Origin: Megamerina dolium
Taxonomy: Eukaryota; Arthropoda; Insecta; Diptera; Megamerinidae
Length of the DNA: 64,000 nt
Reading direction: 5' to 3'
Assembly (NCBI GenBank): GCA_963854835.1
Contig: OY978525.1
Span: 112,888,018 to 112,952,017 of the forward strand
Part shown: in pieces, positions 32,435 to 44,234 of the stretch
How positions within the stretch are numbered: the first letter of the stretch is position 1
Layout of the letters: each line of letters begins with the position of its first letter
Notes under the pieces: model-generated
What the model was told of the DNA's origin: nothing
Seen by the model: the letters and a program-made list of their open reading frames with translations, nothing else
The model's database searches: none
Position numbers and translations under genes: made by a program

Positions 32435-33376
32435 GGTGCCGTAGCTCAGTAGTTAGAGCAAACTGGCCTTCTGGTCCGTAGGTCGTGGGTTTAATCCCCG
32501 ACTGCGACAATTTTAATATCGAAAAGATTTTTCTTTCGAACGATACCCACCTGTCGGCAAGCACATGAACACGAAAAACTGATGTCACAAGGATTCTACC
32601 GGTCGTAAACGGTTAACGGTTGTTGTTGTTGTAGCAACTTCAATTTGTGTCGTCGTCAGCATGCACAATCTATTGTTCGCTCGTGTCCTCGTAGTGGCGA
32701 AGTCCTAGAAATGTAGCCAATTCAAGTGGGTGTGTCCAGAGCTGTACGGGTGTCGAATTTGTGGGGTGCAAGGGCCAATTGAATAGGTGGACTGTGTCGT
32801 GCGGTGATTAGCCGCAATCGGGGCATTCGTCCAGTATATTGGGATGAATTCTCGATAGATAATTATTGTGGAACTTACTGTATCCCGACCTGAGCTGCGC
32901 CAGGGTGCACCTTGTTTTCCTGGGCAATAATTTTTCCACGTTGGCAACAGGTGGGGGGGTCTTCCGTTAAGGATTTTGTTGGGCTGATGTGCACTAGTCG
33001 TAGATTCTACCGCTTCCGCATGCAAGGATTTGGAAGCAGAGGAGTGCGAGTTGTGATCCAGCGAATTATTGTTCGTTAGCCTCGGGGGTAGCGGCGCAAA
33101 TATAAGAGCGTTGTTGGGGTGCTCTTTTAAGTGGCAGGACCGCGAAAATTGTCTGGCCAGCAACTCGTTGTGTTCTCGGACCTTCAGCAGCTTCGTCTCG
33201 TCGTGCAGATGGTCCTCGTGTGACGTAAGGTGGCAGCCAGTGATGGTACGGAGTGGGGAACACTCCGTTGCCAACGTTGAACAATTTCAACGGTTAATGG
33301 TTAACATGCGTAACGGTACTGGAAGAGAAGATCGACCAAAAGGCCCTTCAGGGCCTATAAGTGTCACATATTTATG
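32435..33376 (+). mobile_element. SINE, tail type 1, split by a LINE insertion
   Basis: The head at 32435 (GGTGCCGTAGCTCAGTAGTT) has the B box GGGTTTAATCCCCG, and the core runs to about 32610. The matching 3' part (GTACTGGAAGAGAAG, AAAGGCCCTTCAGGGCC, AAGTGTCACATATTTATG) resumes at 33303-33376. Between them lies a Jockey-like LINE with duplicated SINE sequence at its borders. The head starts about 450 bp upstream of the kermit ATG. Confidence 0.82.
32622..33288 (-). pseudogene. Jockey-like LINE 3' copy inserted in SINE
   Basis: Minus strand: RTITGCHLTSHEDHLHDETK, LLKVREHNELLARQF, then frame-shifted IHPNILDECP and LWTHPLELATFLGL-type segments. It ends in (CAA)n at 32622-32632. Flanking direct repeats AACGGTTAA(C/T)GGTT at 32608-32621 and 33289-33302 are a 14-bp target duplication with one mismatch. 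5'-truncated, with frameshifts and stops. Confidence 0.82.
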
Positions 33377-33379
33377 TTA

Positions 33380-35354
33380 ACTTTTTGCGTGTAAAAATAT
33401 ATACTTAATGAAAGTGATTAATGTAAATATTGGGATGCGTTCTTAGATGGTCTGCCAATGCACCGAAGTGCGTAATTTCTGGAAACTGTAATTTCACGTC
33501 ATATTTTTTCGACCATACAGTAAAGCAATGCATATTTTTTCGTTTTCTTGTTTTTTCATATATTGCGCACAACTACAAATGCACATATATTCATTGTTTG
33601 CTAGCCGATTTCATTCAGATTGATATTGTCGCTTTCAGGAAACGCGGTGGGTAAGAATGGTGCACAAGAGGCGTAACGAGTTAAAAGATATATGGTAAGA
33701 TTCACCTTCCGAATTATTATCACTATATCTGAACTATTTTCAGCATCATCATAAAATAAACCAGGTTTTTTTTTAGTGGGTAACAAACAACAGCAACGTT
33801 TGGATGATCGTAAGGTGGTCTAATGTACATATATAAATGCGTATTGTATTATTTTAATATATCAATCTATGCATGTATGTGAGCGTTATTTAATGTTGCT
33901 TTTTTTTTTTTTGCCCATGTTAGTCGTCTTGTGTGATATTGATTATTATTGATTTGCATTTAGTTTGACGCTTTGTAAAGCATTTTAAAAATTCACCAGC
34001 TTTCGTTTGACACTTGACTACTATATATAGTACATACATAACCACAAGTATTAATCAGATATATTTTTAAAATGTTTTACAATTACGCAAATAATTCCAT
34101 TCTATTCACAGTACGTTATACCAGCTTATTTAATTACATAGATTACATGCTAAATAGTAGTGAGGTTATGTTCATCAACTTTTACACTTGCATATTATTC
34201 ATAGTATTTATTTTGTCTGTGAGGGTTAAGTAGTTTAATTTGTGCACTTAATTTATCACCAACACCAAAATTGGATGAAAATATTTGCAAATTTGTTTGA
34301 AATTGCTTAAAATGACAATTTGTATTATTTCAATTGAATTCTATATGAAAATGGCTTCAACCTTTAAAATGATGAACTTCTTATCAAGGTAGGTAGTATG
34401 TAATTTAATCGACTATATATATATGTATATTTAGAGATAAGATTTCCATGTATTGCGATAAAAATTTCCCATACGTGTAGATGTGACACTTTTCTCCCCG
34501 TTAGCACCATCATACGTTTATTACGAAACGATATGAAACGAAGTAACAATCCGCGTACGTTTCAACTGACACTACGTAATGAGTACTAAATTGAAGAAAA
34601 TAGGTGCAGAATTTGCCAACCCATAATTGTCTGTTGACTAACTACTCACCACATACTTAATAGAATACAAGTGGTGTCGTCGTCGTCGTCGTTGCCGTTG
34701 TCGGTGTCGTTATCATCGTTGTATAGTAGTTATAAACAAACATAACTGCAATTTAATATAAATAAATATGTATATGCGTTAAAGTTCAACTTTATTGTAT
34801 GCATATTAGGGTGAGTCAAATTTATTTTCTAGCAAATAGTTACAGATATTTATATGACTACAGATTACTGCAGTTTTACACTGAATTCAACTATCAATAT
34901 TTGAAACTGTTTATTAAGTTTTACATTTCTTTAATTTTGTAATAATGTTTGAAGTCTGTGAATAGCAAAATGATGCTCATTCATTATCTCAAACTTAAAT
35001 TCTATATTGAAAGCATCAACTCGTGATCGCGACGTATCCATGACCGTCTGCATAACATCGCAATTTCACTTAGGTAGCACCAACATTTCATTTTATTCTA
35101 CGATAGTAATACAATAAGTCATTGAAATGTATATCTAAAAGACAAGTGAAATAGTCCACCTTTGGAATACTTCATAGTTTAGGACCGGCTAGTTCTTTTT
35201 TCATATATATATTTTTTTTTTGCAATGGTAAAAACAAAAATTTTACTTGGACAGGTTACTCATGCCTGACTACTTCCTTTAGAAGAAGTACAATTTCTTT
35301 CTTTCTCTTTCGGTGGTGTAATTCGCTCACTCGTAGTTTGTTCGAGATAAATAT
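33380..35354. other. Gene-free stretch
   Basis: A (GTC)n-like run at 34676-34700, a T-run at 33900, otherwise AT-rich. No coding similarity. Confidence 0.55.
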
Positions 35355-36641
35355 GATTATTTTATCAAAAAGGGATCAGCAATAGTGATGTTACAAAGAA
35401 GTTCTTCCATTTGAAATCTGTTAATAATGGGTTATATTTTTTTTAGAGTGAAGGAGTCTCCGATAGTTATAAAACGGTATAGCAGTTATCAAATCTGGCA
35501 ATATTTATGAACTCATTAAGTTTTGCAATTTCATCATGGAAAGTTTCTTACGAAAATCGTGATTCTGTCATCCAAACTCAAAAATCGCTACAGATCGCTA
35601 AACTTATTCAGTGATGAGGCTCTTTTTTGTCTCAATGGGTATGTGAAGAAGACAAAATTGTCGGATTTGGAGTGAAAACACAATCCCCCAGAAATTCTTC
35701 AGACGCCATTACATCCATAAAAACATGTTGTTTGGTGCGTTTTATGGGCTGGTAAAATTATTGTTAGAATTATTGGAATTATTTGAATGAAAACACAATC
35801 CCCAAGAAATTCTTTAGACGCCATTACATCCATAAAAACTTATTGTTTGGTGCGGTTTATGGGCTAAGGGAATTATTAGTCCATATTTCTTTAAAAATGC
35901 AACAGGCAATAACGTAACCTTCAATGACGATCGCTACAGAGTCATCATAACTGACTCTTTAATACCCCAATTGCGCGGTATGCATGTGAAAGAGATCCTG
36001 CAAGATCTTGCAATTTACGCCTCTGGGCTATTTTTTTATGGGAATATGTGCAAGGGCTAGTTTATACTGATGAATCAACAATTTTCGATGAATTGCAAGC
36101 CAACATTAAGAGAACTATTGCCGAGTTTAGACGCCAATTGCTTGAAAAAGTAACCGAAAATTGGGTTTCTATATTACGCCACGTTCGATTTAGTCGTGGC
36201 GGCCATATGCCGCTAATTGCATAACATTCTCCTTTTTTTTTTTATAATTCAGAATATTACATTTTGTATTTTTTTCCGAATTTCAAAGTTAGTTTAGGTT
36301 ATGTGGCAGCCCTCTCTCTGAGAGGACACACTTAGGCCAGAAAGGCCCATTGTGATACCACCGAGCTTATTTTCCAATACTGTTGTGCATATTAAATTTG
36401 GACTGCATTAGAAGGGACCTACTTATATTAGCCGGTTCCGAACGGCAGAACCCTTGTGACATCACTTTAACTTAATTTTGTCACAGAGCTCTTTTAAGAA
36501 GCATTTTTGGCAAATTGTTACTGCCGGAAATATTGCCAATTCTTGCCGGCAGGTGGGTACCGTTCGAAAGTAAAATCTTGTCGATATTACATTTTGTTAT
36601 GCGTATTTTTGTTGTGTTCACTCTAAAAAAAAAACACCCTG
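35355..36641 (+). pseudogene. Rosa-like (DD41D group) transposon remnant carrying a SINE
   Basis: Plus strand: FSDEALFCLNGYVKKTKLSD, ILQTPLHPKKHVVW, CVLWAGKIIGPYFFKNATGN, VTFNDDRYRVIITDS, then a decayed C-terminal part (VTENWVSILRHVRFSRGGHM). About 90 bp around AAACACAATCCCCAAGAAAT is duplicated in tandem (35670 and 35787). The right end CTCTAAAAAAAAAACACCCTG at 36641 followed by TA is the same terminal repeat as at 59800 (inverted). The left end was not found. Confidence 0.75.
36292..36603 (-). mobile_element. SINE, tail type 2, head truncated
   Basis: The core matches the other SINEs (CCGAACGGCAGAACCCTTGT, TGTCACAGAGCTC), but its 3' end is different: in SINE orientation GGTGGTATCACAATGGGCC, TTTCTGGCCTAAGTGTGTCC, TCTCAGAGAGAGGGCTGCC and ACATAACCTAAAC. 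The tRNA head is missing. It sits within the rosa-like element just before that element's right end. Confidence 0.82.
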
Positions 36642-36644
36642 TAT

Positions 36645-38561
36645 AAGTCTCACTATTAAAATTTAACTAGATGGGAGAGTTAACGTAAATAGACACGCAG
36701 AGTTTATATTAACAAATAGAAAAGAACCCACTAAAAATATTGTTTTGTTATTGTTATTGAATTCGCCTGATACGAACAATTTGACATACCCTAATGCCCA
36801 TATATATCATGTAGTACGTATGCGAACAAATATTGTAAGAAGATGACTTTTAGGGGATTTCTCTATGATTTTATTTTTTTAAGCTCTCATATTGTAAATA
36901 GTTAAGTGTTCACATACAATAAGAGGGCAATCAAATACATATGTTCTTATATGTAAAGTCAAATTATATGCATTGTCACTTGACAATATGAACAATTGTT
37001 TTCATTAAATAGTGTGGGCATATGAGGGCATCATTAAGAAGAACATTCATTTCACATTTAGTATGATCTTGGATAAGTTAAAAATCATTAGAAGTTGATT
37101 ATGTAAATAGAAATCATCATTAACAATTGTAAGTATAGAAGAAATCCTACGTAATAAGTGATGAAATTGTGTAGGCAAACATGCCATATTGCAATTACGA
37201 TGATCACAAATAATGCCAGCTTATTATGTGTAGAGTATATGAAGTATTCATGCAAATGAAGCAAATCTTGCTTGTAATTTGACACTTTAGTTTATGCAAT
37301 ATCAATCAAGGCGGTGCTGATGGCAGTTGGTTATGTGTTGAAAAAGTAAAAAAAAAAAAAAACTAAGGTACAAAATTGACAACTGACCGGGTGGTATGAA
37401 ATTTAAAACTTTTTTGCGAAAATTAAATTAAATTAAGATTATGATTTTTATATGTTTCGAACGAAAAACGACAAAAGTTCTACACACAGTTGGTCACAGT
37501 TGAATCAGTAGCAATGAAGAGAAACTACACTTGATTTTTCAACTTCTATGCGAATGCTATTACATATTAATTCTTCGTGTCATTTCATAAGCAATTTTAA
37601 GCAAATTTTCACATTGTCTTTTAATAGAGTTTGTCGTCCAATATTATGATTGTTTCATTTGTGGTCACTTGCTGAAGATGACACATTTTAGTATTTCTTA
37701 TACGTTTGACGTTCTGCTATTTTCAGATTATTTACACTATTTTTGATTTGTTTTTTTAAACAATATTCATACATACATAGAATAGTATGTAAACCACCAC
37801 CACAAACAAAGTCTTATATTTAACATAAACAATTATAAACGTACACTTAATAATTTATGATTTAAAATAAACCGAACCAAATTAAAAATTTTTTTTTATT
37901 TATAAATTTTTGACTCATTAAATCAAGTTGTGCTGATTGAATGATAGAATACAAGGTAAAAAAATAGTATAATGTTTCAGATGACAGAGATGAAATGATA
38001 TTGTTATTTTAGACATAAATCTATGTGTATATCCCTCATGTCAAATATTTGGATATCTTCTGAAACATAAATTCAATGGCGAACATGTTTCGTAAAGAAT
38101 GCGTAAAAGTACTTTTCAGTTTTTGCTTCCTTTTATTTATTTACTTCCATATTTGATGTGTCAGACATAATTTATTTAATTTGTTCAATGATAAGAATAT
38201 ACTCAAGCTGGCAATGCCTGTATGCAAATGAATCAGCTGTTGAGGCTGGGAAAAATTTTAGTAGGCATATAGGGTAAAGAAGAGTAATATGAACTACTAA
38301 TATGATCTCCCATCAATCAAGTTAAAGCTTCTCGAATTTTTATTAAATTGATAAAATTTATATATTTTATTTTATTGATATGTTCATAATGTCATTCGAT
38401 AATTTCACAAATGGGCATCTATGTGTTTGGTGTTATACAATGTTTTTTTTTTTTTTTTAATTTTATTGAAAATTTATTAAATTATTAAATTTGTATAAAA
38501 GTATTTCATTTATATGAAAAATTTTTCGGACTAATTTCGTAAAGGTGAATACCTTGTGTAG
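36645..38561. other. Gene-free AT-rich stretch
   Basis: Short A/T runs only; no coding similarity and no long repeat recognised. Confidence 0.55.
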
Positions 38562-38571
38562 ATACCTAATA

Positions 38572-39134
38572 AAGAGCTGCGAGAATGTATTTGATTTTCG
38601 AATGATCCTCTTTACTCTCAAAACATGTACAATATTTGCAAAGCATATCGAAATAGAATGAGAATGAGTGAGAGTAAAATATTAGGCAAATAGAATACTC
38701 CACTCAGTTCTCGTACAAGAAATATTCCATACATTCGTTTTTTCACTTCAAATAAACGAATATTTGAGAGTACTACGAGTATGTTGTACGTTATAATTGT
38801 TGTTGCTTTTCATGACAGACACTGGTGATTTGTATTACTGCGTATTGCCGCGTCATGTTGTCTTATCTACTGTATTTTTTTGCTTATATGTACTGTAATG
38901 TAACATAGAAAAGCAAAACGAATGTTTAGAGTACTCTCAAATGCTTTACTTCCATTCGCAAATGTTGAGATTCTACTCATTTTATGAAAACGAAACATAC
39001 ACTCCATTCAATTCTATTTCTATTTTATTCATTCTAATTCGTATTTGCTTCGAGAGAGAATGAATGAGAGATTCTATTCTAAGATTAATCGAGTGTTTTG
39101 AAGATGCAAATGAATACATTCCTGCAGCACTCTA
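38572..39134. mobile_element. hAT-type MITE, 563 bp
   Basis: A perfect 10-bp direct duplication ATACCTAATA flanks it at 38562-38571 and 39135-39144. The left arm AAGAGCTGCGAGAATGTATT pairs with the right arm AATACATTCCTGCAGCACTC. Interior blocks (GAATGAGAATGAGTGAGAG and GAGAATGAATGAGAG) are also partly palindromic. No transposase. Confidence 0.75.
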
Positions 39135-39144
39135 ATACCTAATA

Positions 39145-39983
39145 ACATTAATAAAACCAAATTAAAAAATAATAAATATAAATTCGGTAGGAGCGGAAAA
39201 ATCACAAACTCCAATATATCAACCGACCGACTACGTAATTTTTAGTGGTATTTTTGCATCTAAGTAGTGCATAGCCAATGCTGGTCTTATTAAAATTATT
39301 CATATTCATTACTCATTCATTACTATTATTCATAAAATACTAGTTGACAAATTTGATCTCATTTTAAACTTAATGGCGGTAAATAAAAAATTAATTATTT
39401 CAATCTTGAAAAAAAAACTATGATTACTTTTTTCTAGGGCTGTGCGATTTATCAGTTAATTGAAAAATCTGATTAATCAAAATAGAGATTATTCGATTAA
39501 TCAGAATTTGTTACTTTTAGCATTTCTTTATTTTTCAAATTTTCTTTAGAAATAAAAATTTCAATGGCATTCTTACATTCACAATCATAGAAAACTGTAT
39601 GTCTTCTTTGTTTGTGAAAAAATATTTCAAATATTTTGAATCTTTTATTCGATCAATCAATCTGCTTAATCTGCTTAATCAAAACCTGACTATTCGAATA
39701 ATTTGTTATTTGATTAATCGAATAATTGATTAATAAGAATTTTAATTAATAAGATTGTTCCATTCAACGATTAATAGCAGATACCAACTTTTTACAAATG
39801 AACATATTAGGCCATTTAAATATGAAACATATTGTCAGCTGATGAATTTTCTACATCAGCATCATTATCTCAGCGCACCGTTAAGGATTTATATAAAATT
39901 TGTACAGATTTCAATATTTCGCTATTGGCATCGAGAAGTTTTTTCTCGACTATACGTAATTATTTCATAAACACTTCATAAAA
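39145..39983. other. Gene-free stretch rich in GATTAATCGAATAATT
   Basis: Between 39430 and 39750 the motif GATTAATCGAATAA and variants recur after a TAGGGCTGTGCGATTTATCA block. A similar motif cluster occurs near 55185-55240. It could be a decayed hAT-like MITE; not proven. Confidence 0.4.
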
Positions 39984-40890
39984 ATGATTCTACCTCTGTA
40001 TTATTGGATCATGGAAAGATTCGATAAATTTAACAGTTATTTTTTTCCGAGTTCGAAGTAGTCAAGGGCAAAATATTGTCGTAGAAGTGTTTTCGGTATA
40101 CCTGTTATCGGCAGGACTTCCCCAAAAAGTGGCCTGGATACTTTTTCTATTTCGAACTTTTTTAAACAAAATGACAATTGCTTTTATTTTGGTCTAAAAA
40201 ATATTAGGTCAAGTTTACCTGTTATTATTGGACTATATAAATAAAAGTCTGGATTTTTAATTTATTATTGGACTTTCAGTAAGAATGTAAATGGCGGATT
40301 AGATAAGAAAATGATTCTTCCTCTGTATTATTGGATCATGGAAAGATCAGATCAATTTAACAGTTATTTTTTTTCCGAGACCGAAAAAGACCAGGGCAAA
40401 ATATTGTCGTGGAAGAGTTTTCGGTATACCTGTTATCCTCAGGACCTACCCTAAAAGAGGTCTTGATTTATTTTTGGAGCTATTTAAACAAAATGGCGTC
40501 AAAAATATTAGGTTAAGTTTAAATGTTATTATTGGTCTAAAAAAATAAAAATCTGAATTTTTGAGTTATTATTGGACTTTCAGTAAGAAAGTAAAAGGCA
40601 GATCGGATGAGAACATGATTTTACCTTTGTATTATTGGATAATGGAAAGATCAGATCACTTTAACAGTTATTTTTTTCCGAGATCGAAAAAGTCAAGGGA
40701 AAAGTACTGGGGTAGAAGCGTTTTTGGTATCCCTGTTATTCTCAGGACTTCCTCCACAAGAGGTCTGGATAATTTTTGTTTTTCGAACAATATGACAAGG
40801 GCTTTTACTTTGGCCTAAAAATGTTAGGTCAAGTTTAACCGTTATTATTGGCCTAGAAAAATAAAAGTCTAGATTTTTCAATTATTATTG
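39984..40890. repeat. Three tandem ~300-330-bp repeats
   Basis: Copies start near 39984, 40312 and 40615 (spacings about 328 and 303). Each has CTGTATTATTGGATCATGGA, TTTAACAGTTATTTTTTTCC, CGGTATACCTGTTAT-like text, AGGACTTCC and TTATTATTGGACTTTCAGTA. No coding frame runs through all copies. Confidence 0.85.
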
Positions 40891-41734
40891 GACTTTTTCT
40901 TTCAAAAAACTCCGGAAATAGCTTTTTTTCCAAAGGCTTTTATTTTAAAAGATGGGTCCTTGGGAAAGATGCCATTATTTTCTCACAAATTTTTTAACAC
41001 TATAAAATAACGGAAATATTTAAATTTGCGACTGAAACATTCCATAGTTTACTGTATCGTTTGGTTTTAGAGTTTGATTACTGAGTGCTGAGTGCTGGTT
41101 TACACTTTGGTTTCAAATATCAATATTTTTCTCTAAGATAAAACGGGTTATTATACTGAATCTTACTACATTTGTATAAATGCATACAGAATCAAATTTT
41201 AAAAATAAAAAAGTGCAAATAAATAATTAAATTAAATATAAACAAATCAAAAAAAGCGTCTAGTTTTCATAGAGCTATATCGAAGGTCTTATTGAGAAGA
41301 AAAAACGAAACGAAAATATATAAACCAGTTTCTTATGATAAACAAAATTGAAAACTAATTCACTTAAATAAATACGTTTGCAGAACGTAGCTATTGCCAT
41401 TTCAATAACTGGCTAATACCAATCCAATTTATTGGTAAATAATAACTTTCCATTTTTTGGACCGGTTTCACACAATCTTAATGATGTGCACACATATGGA
41501 GTGCTACATATGTGTTATAAAGTATACATAGTATGAACATGCGGTATAAAAAAGCATGCGAAGTATTTGTTGCAATAGCAAATTTAGACGAGTAATTTTT
41601 AAACTGTAAATCGGATGTTGATAATAAAAGCAGCTTTTCTTAAAACAATCATCATTCCATGTTCTTTGGATGTGCTTAACCTTAAATGTGTACGAAGTTA
41701 AACATTTTTATGCAATTATAAATAATAGTAGGTA
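40891..41734. other. Gene-free AT-rich stretch
   Basis: Nothing recognised beyond A/T simple sequence. Confidence 0.55.
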
Positions 41735-42850
41735 GGAATTGAAAACACTTTCGCGTAGCAAAAATTTTAAATAATTGGCAGTAAAGATCAGAATTAACCA
41801 TTTCATCTGGTTGCAATATAAAATTTCTTTCCAATCCCACCAAACATTCAACACAACCTTAAAAAAAAATTAATAAATAAATATGTGGCACTTAAAGCCC
41901 CAAAGGGCTTATTGGCCGAGCTTCTCTTCCATTACTGTTGTGCGTCTTAAATTTGGACAGTATTAGAAGGGACCTACTTTTTTTAGCCGGTTCCGAACGG
42001 CAGAACACTTGTGACATCACTTTTTCTGAGCTTTGTCACAGAGTTCTTTAAGAAACTTTTTCATGGCAAGTTGTTACTGTCGGAAGAATTGCCAATTGCT
42101 TGCCGACAGGTGGGTACACCATTCGAAAGAAAAATCTTATCGATATTAAATTTGTTATGCATCAGCCGGGGATTGAACCACGACCTACAGATCAGAAGGC
42201 GAACACACTAACCACTGAGCTACGGCACCCACACAACCTTGTTTGCTGTTAATACAGGCTTTGAAGTCGTTTGTGAAGGATCACCGGGCTTTGATCATGA
42301 TCGTTTGCATTGGATATTCTCATAATAAATCCATCTTTCATCGCCCGCAATGATTCGCCTCAAAAATGGATCAATTTCATTGGGTTTAAACATCTTTTCG
42401 CTGCTAACAATGCTATCAATCAAATTTCTTTGCGTTACTTCATGTAGCATACAAATATGAGCATTTTTGCGTAGCCTGCTCTTTTTAGTTGATTCTAAAT
42501 TGTCAATTAGTTGATATTTAGTGCCTCCGCTATCTCCTGACAGCTTGCGTGTCGGTCTTGTTCCATCAGTTTCAAAATTTCATCGAATTTTTCAGTGACT
42601 GGCTGACCACAGCGAGGTGCATCTTTGACATCGAAATTTTTGGAACGAAATTGAGCAAATCACTCCTGGTTCCGGCGTTCACTCACAGAATTCTCATCGT
42701 AAACTGTACAAAACTTTTGGCATGTTTTTGCAGCGGTTTTACCTTTTTTTGGTCGTAAAAAAGCATCACATAGCGTATTGATTGATAGATATTGGACTCA
42801 TTTTCACAGATGGCCGCTTCCCTGATTGTCCGATATATGGGCATCAACAC
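41735..42850 (-). pseudogene. Mellifera/cecropia-like mariner remnant, interrupted by a SINE
   Basis: Minus strand, right to left: SERRNQE, FRSKNFDVKDAPRCGQPVTE, KFDEILKLMEQDRHASCQEI, AEALNI, VTQRNLIDSIVSSEKMFKPN, EIDPFLRRIIAGDERWIYYE and SKPGDPSQTTSK up to 42241. It then continues across the SINE as KVVLNVWWDWKEILYC and NSDLYCQ at 41750-41860. The last third, with the second and third Asp, is missing. Frameshifts throughout. Confidence 0.82.
41861..42230 (-). mobile_element. Full-length SINE, tail type 1, inserted in mariner
   Basis: A perfect 10-bp target duplication ACACAACCTT lies at 41851-41860 and 42231-42240. The head at 42230 has TGCCGTAGCTCAGTGGTTAG and TCGTGGTTCAATCCCCGG. The core contains TGATGTCACAAGTGTTCTGC, CGTTCGGAACCGGC and GGACCTACTT in complement. 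The tail is AAGCCCTTTGGGGCTTTAAG, TGCCACATATTTATTTATTA and poly-T/A. It is the best intact copy for a consensus. Confidence 0.92.
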
Positions 42851-42944
42851 AGAATCTAGTAACAGAAAACCGTGGAGACTATTTAAATTATCCAATATTT
42901 GTCAGACAACAAATGCTTTGGCATAACCGCAAAAGAAATTGGTA

Positions 42945-44230
42945 CGAGGGTGGTCCCAGAACTATCCGACCTGATATATAGATGGCGACAGTAGTTTGAA
43001 AAAAAAAATTACTTAAGTGAAAAGTTGCAACTTTATAAAACACATGTTTTAAGTTTCACGTTGTATAGTATTTTTTTTTTGGAGCCATCGAAAGTTAACG
43101 ACCTCAGTGAATTTGTAAACATGGAAAAAATTGGTCACCGTTATATAATTCGATACTTTCATTTGAGAGGTCTCAGTCCAACGAATATTAAAGCCGAACT
43201 AGATTCTACTATAGGGGGAGTCTGTTCCTTCGTTTACGATCATAAAATATTGGGTGGCAGAGTTTAAACGAGGTCGTACAAGCTGTCAAGACGAGCACCG
43301 TACTGGTCGACCAATTGAGGTGACCACGCCAGAAACAGTTAAGAAAATCCACAAAATGGTATTAGATGATCACCGGCTGAAGGTGCGAGAGCTAGGTGAA
43401 ATTACAGGCATTTCAAAAAGTACTACACATGGTATTTTGACCGAAAATTTGGAGCTGTGTGCAAGATGGGTGCCGCGTTTGCTCACAATAGAACAAAAAC
43501 AACGTCGTGAAGATGTTTCTATAGAGTGTTTGGCGATGTTTCACAGTAATAAAGCCGAGTTTTTGCGTCGATTCGTAACCTTGGATGAGACATGGGTCCA
43601 CGACTTCACACCTGAGACAAAGGGGCAGTCAATACAGAGGACTGAGAGCGGAGAATCCTGTCCAAAGAAGGCGAAGGCAGTCCCATCTGCAGGCAAGGTT
43701 ATGGCGTCTGTTTTTTGGGATGCACATGGGATAAATTTTATTGATTATCTTCAAAAAGGAAAAACAATCAACGGCGGCGAGCATTATGCTAATTTTTTGC
43801 AGCGTTTAAGTGATGAAATTAAAGAAAAAAGGCCGCATTTGGCTAAAAAGAAAGTGTTGTTTCATCAAGACAATGCACTAGTTTACACATCCGCTATTGC
43901 GATGGCCAGAAACAATGAGTTAAAGCTCGAATTGCTTCAGCACGCACCTTATTCGCCAGATTTAGTTCCTTCGGATTATTTTCTATTTCCAAATTTGAAA
44001 AAATGGCTTGCTGGTAAAAGATTTGCAAACAATTAAGAGGTGGAATTTGCTGTAGATGGCTATTTTAATGAGCTAGACAGTTCATACTATAAACAGGGTA
44101 TCGAAGCTATAGAATATCGCTGGGAAAAGTGTATAGAGCTAAAAGGAGATTATGTTGAGAAATAAAGAAAAATGTTCCCAAATTTGTTGTGTTTTCTATG
44201 TTAGGTTGGGTAGTTCTGAGACCGCCCTCG
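42945..44230 (+). mobile_element. Near-intact DD34D mariner
   Basis: TIRs CGAGGGTGGTCCCAGAACTA (42945) and the inverted CGAGGGCGGTCTCAGAACTA (44230) are flanked by TA (42943-42944, 44231-44232). Length 1286 bp. The transposase starts at ATG 43121. There is one frame break at the G-run 43214-43218, then an open frame to a premature TAA at 44034-44036, after which the family C-terminus (GIEAIEYRWEKCIELKGDYV) continues to the natural stop at 44163-44165. HTH region: HRLKVRELGEITGISKSTTH. Catalytic triad: TLDETWVHDF, FHQDN and PSDYFLF, with 34 residues between the second and third Asp. WVPRLLTIEQKQR and SPDLVPSD match mariner motifs. It is disabled by just two lesions. Confidence 0.93.
43121..44165 (+). 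pseudogene. Mariner transposase, one frameshift and one nonsense codon
   Basis: The coding part of the element above. The N-terminal segment 43121-43218 encodes the first helices (MEKIGHRYIIRYFHLRGLSP). The main segment, about 43219-44036, holds the second HTH, linker and DDE core. The last 42 codons lie after the nonsense codon, whose neighbouring residues (FANN/EVEF) show that a Glu codon probably became TAA. The product would be about 347 residues, normal for mariner. Confidence 0.88.
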
Positions 44231-44234
44231 TATT

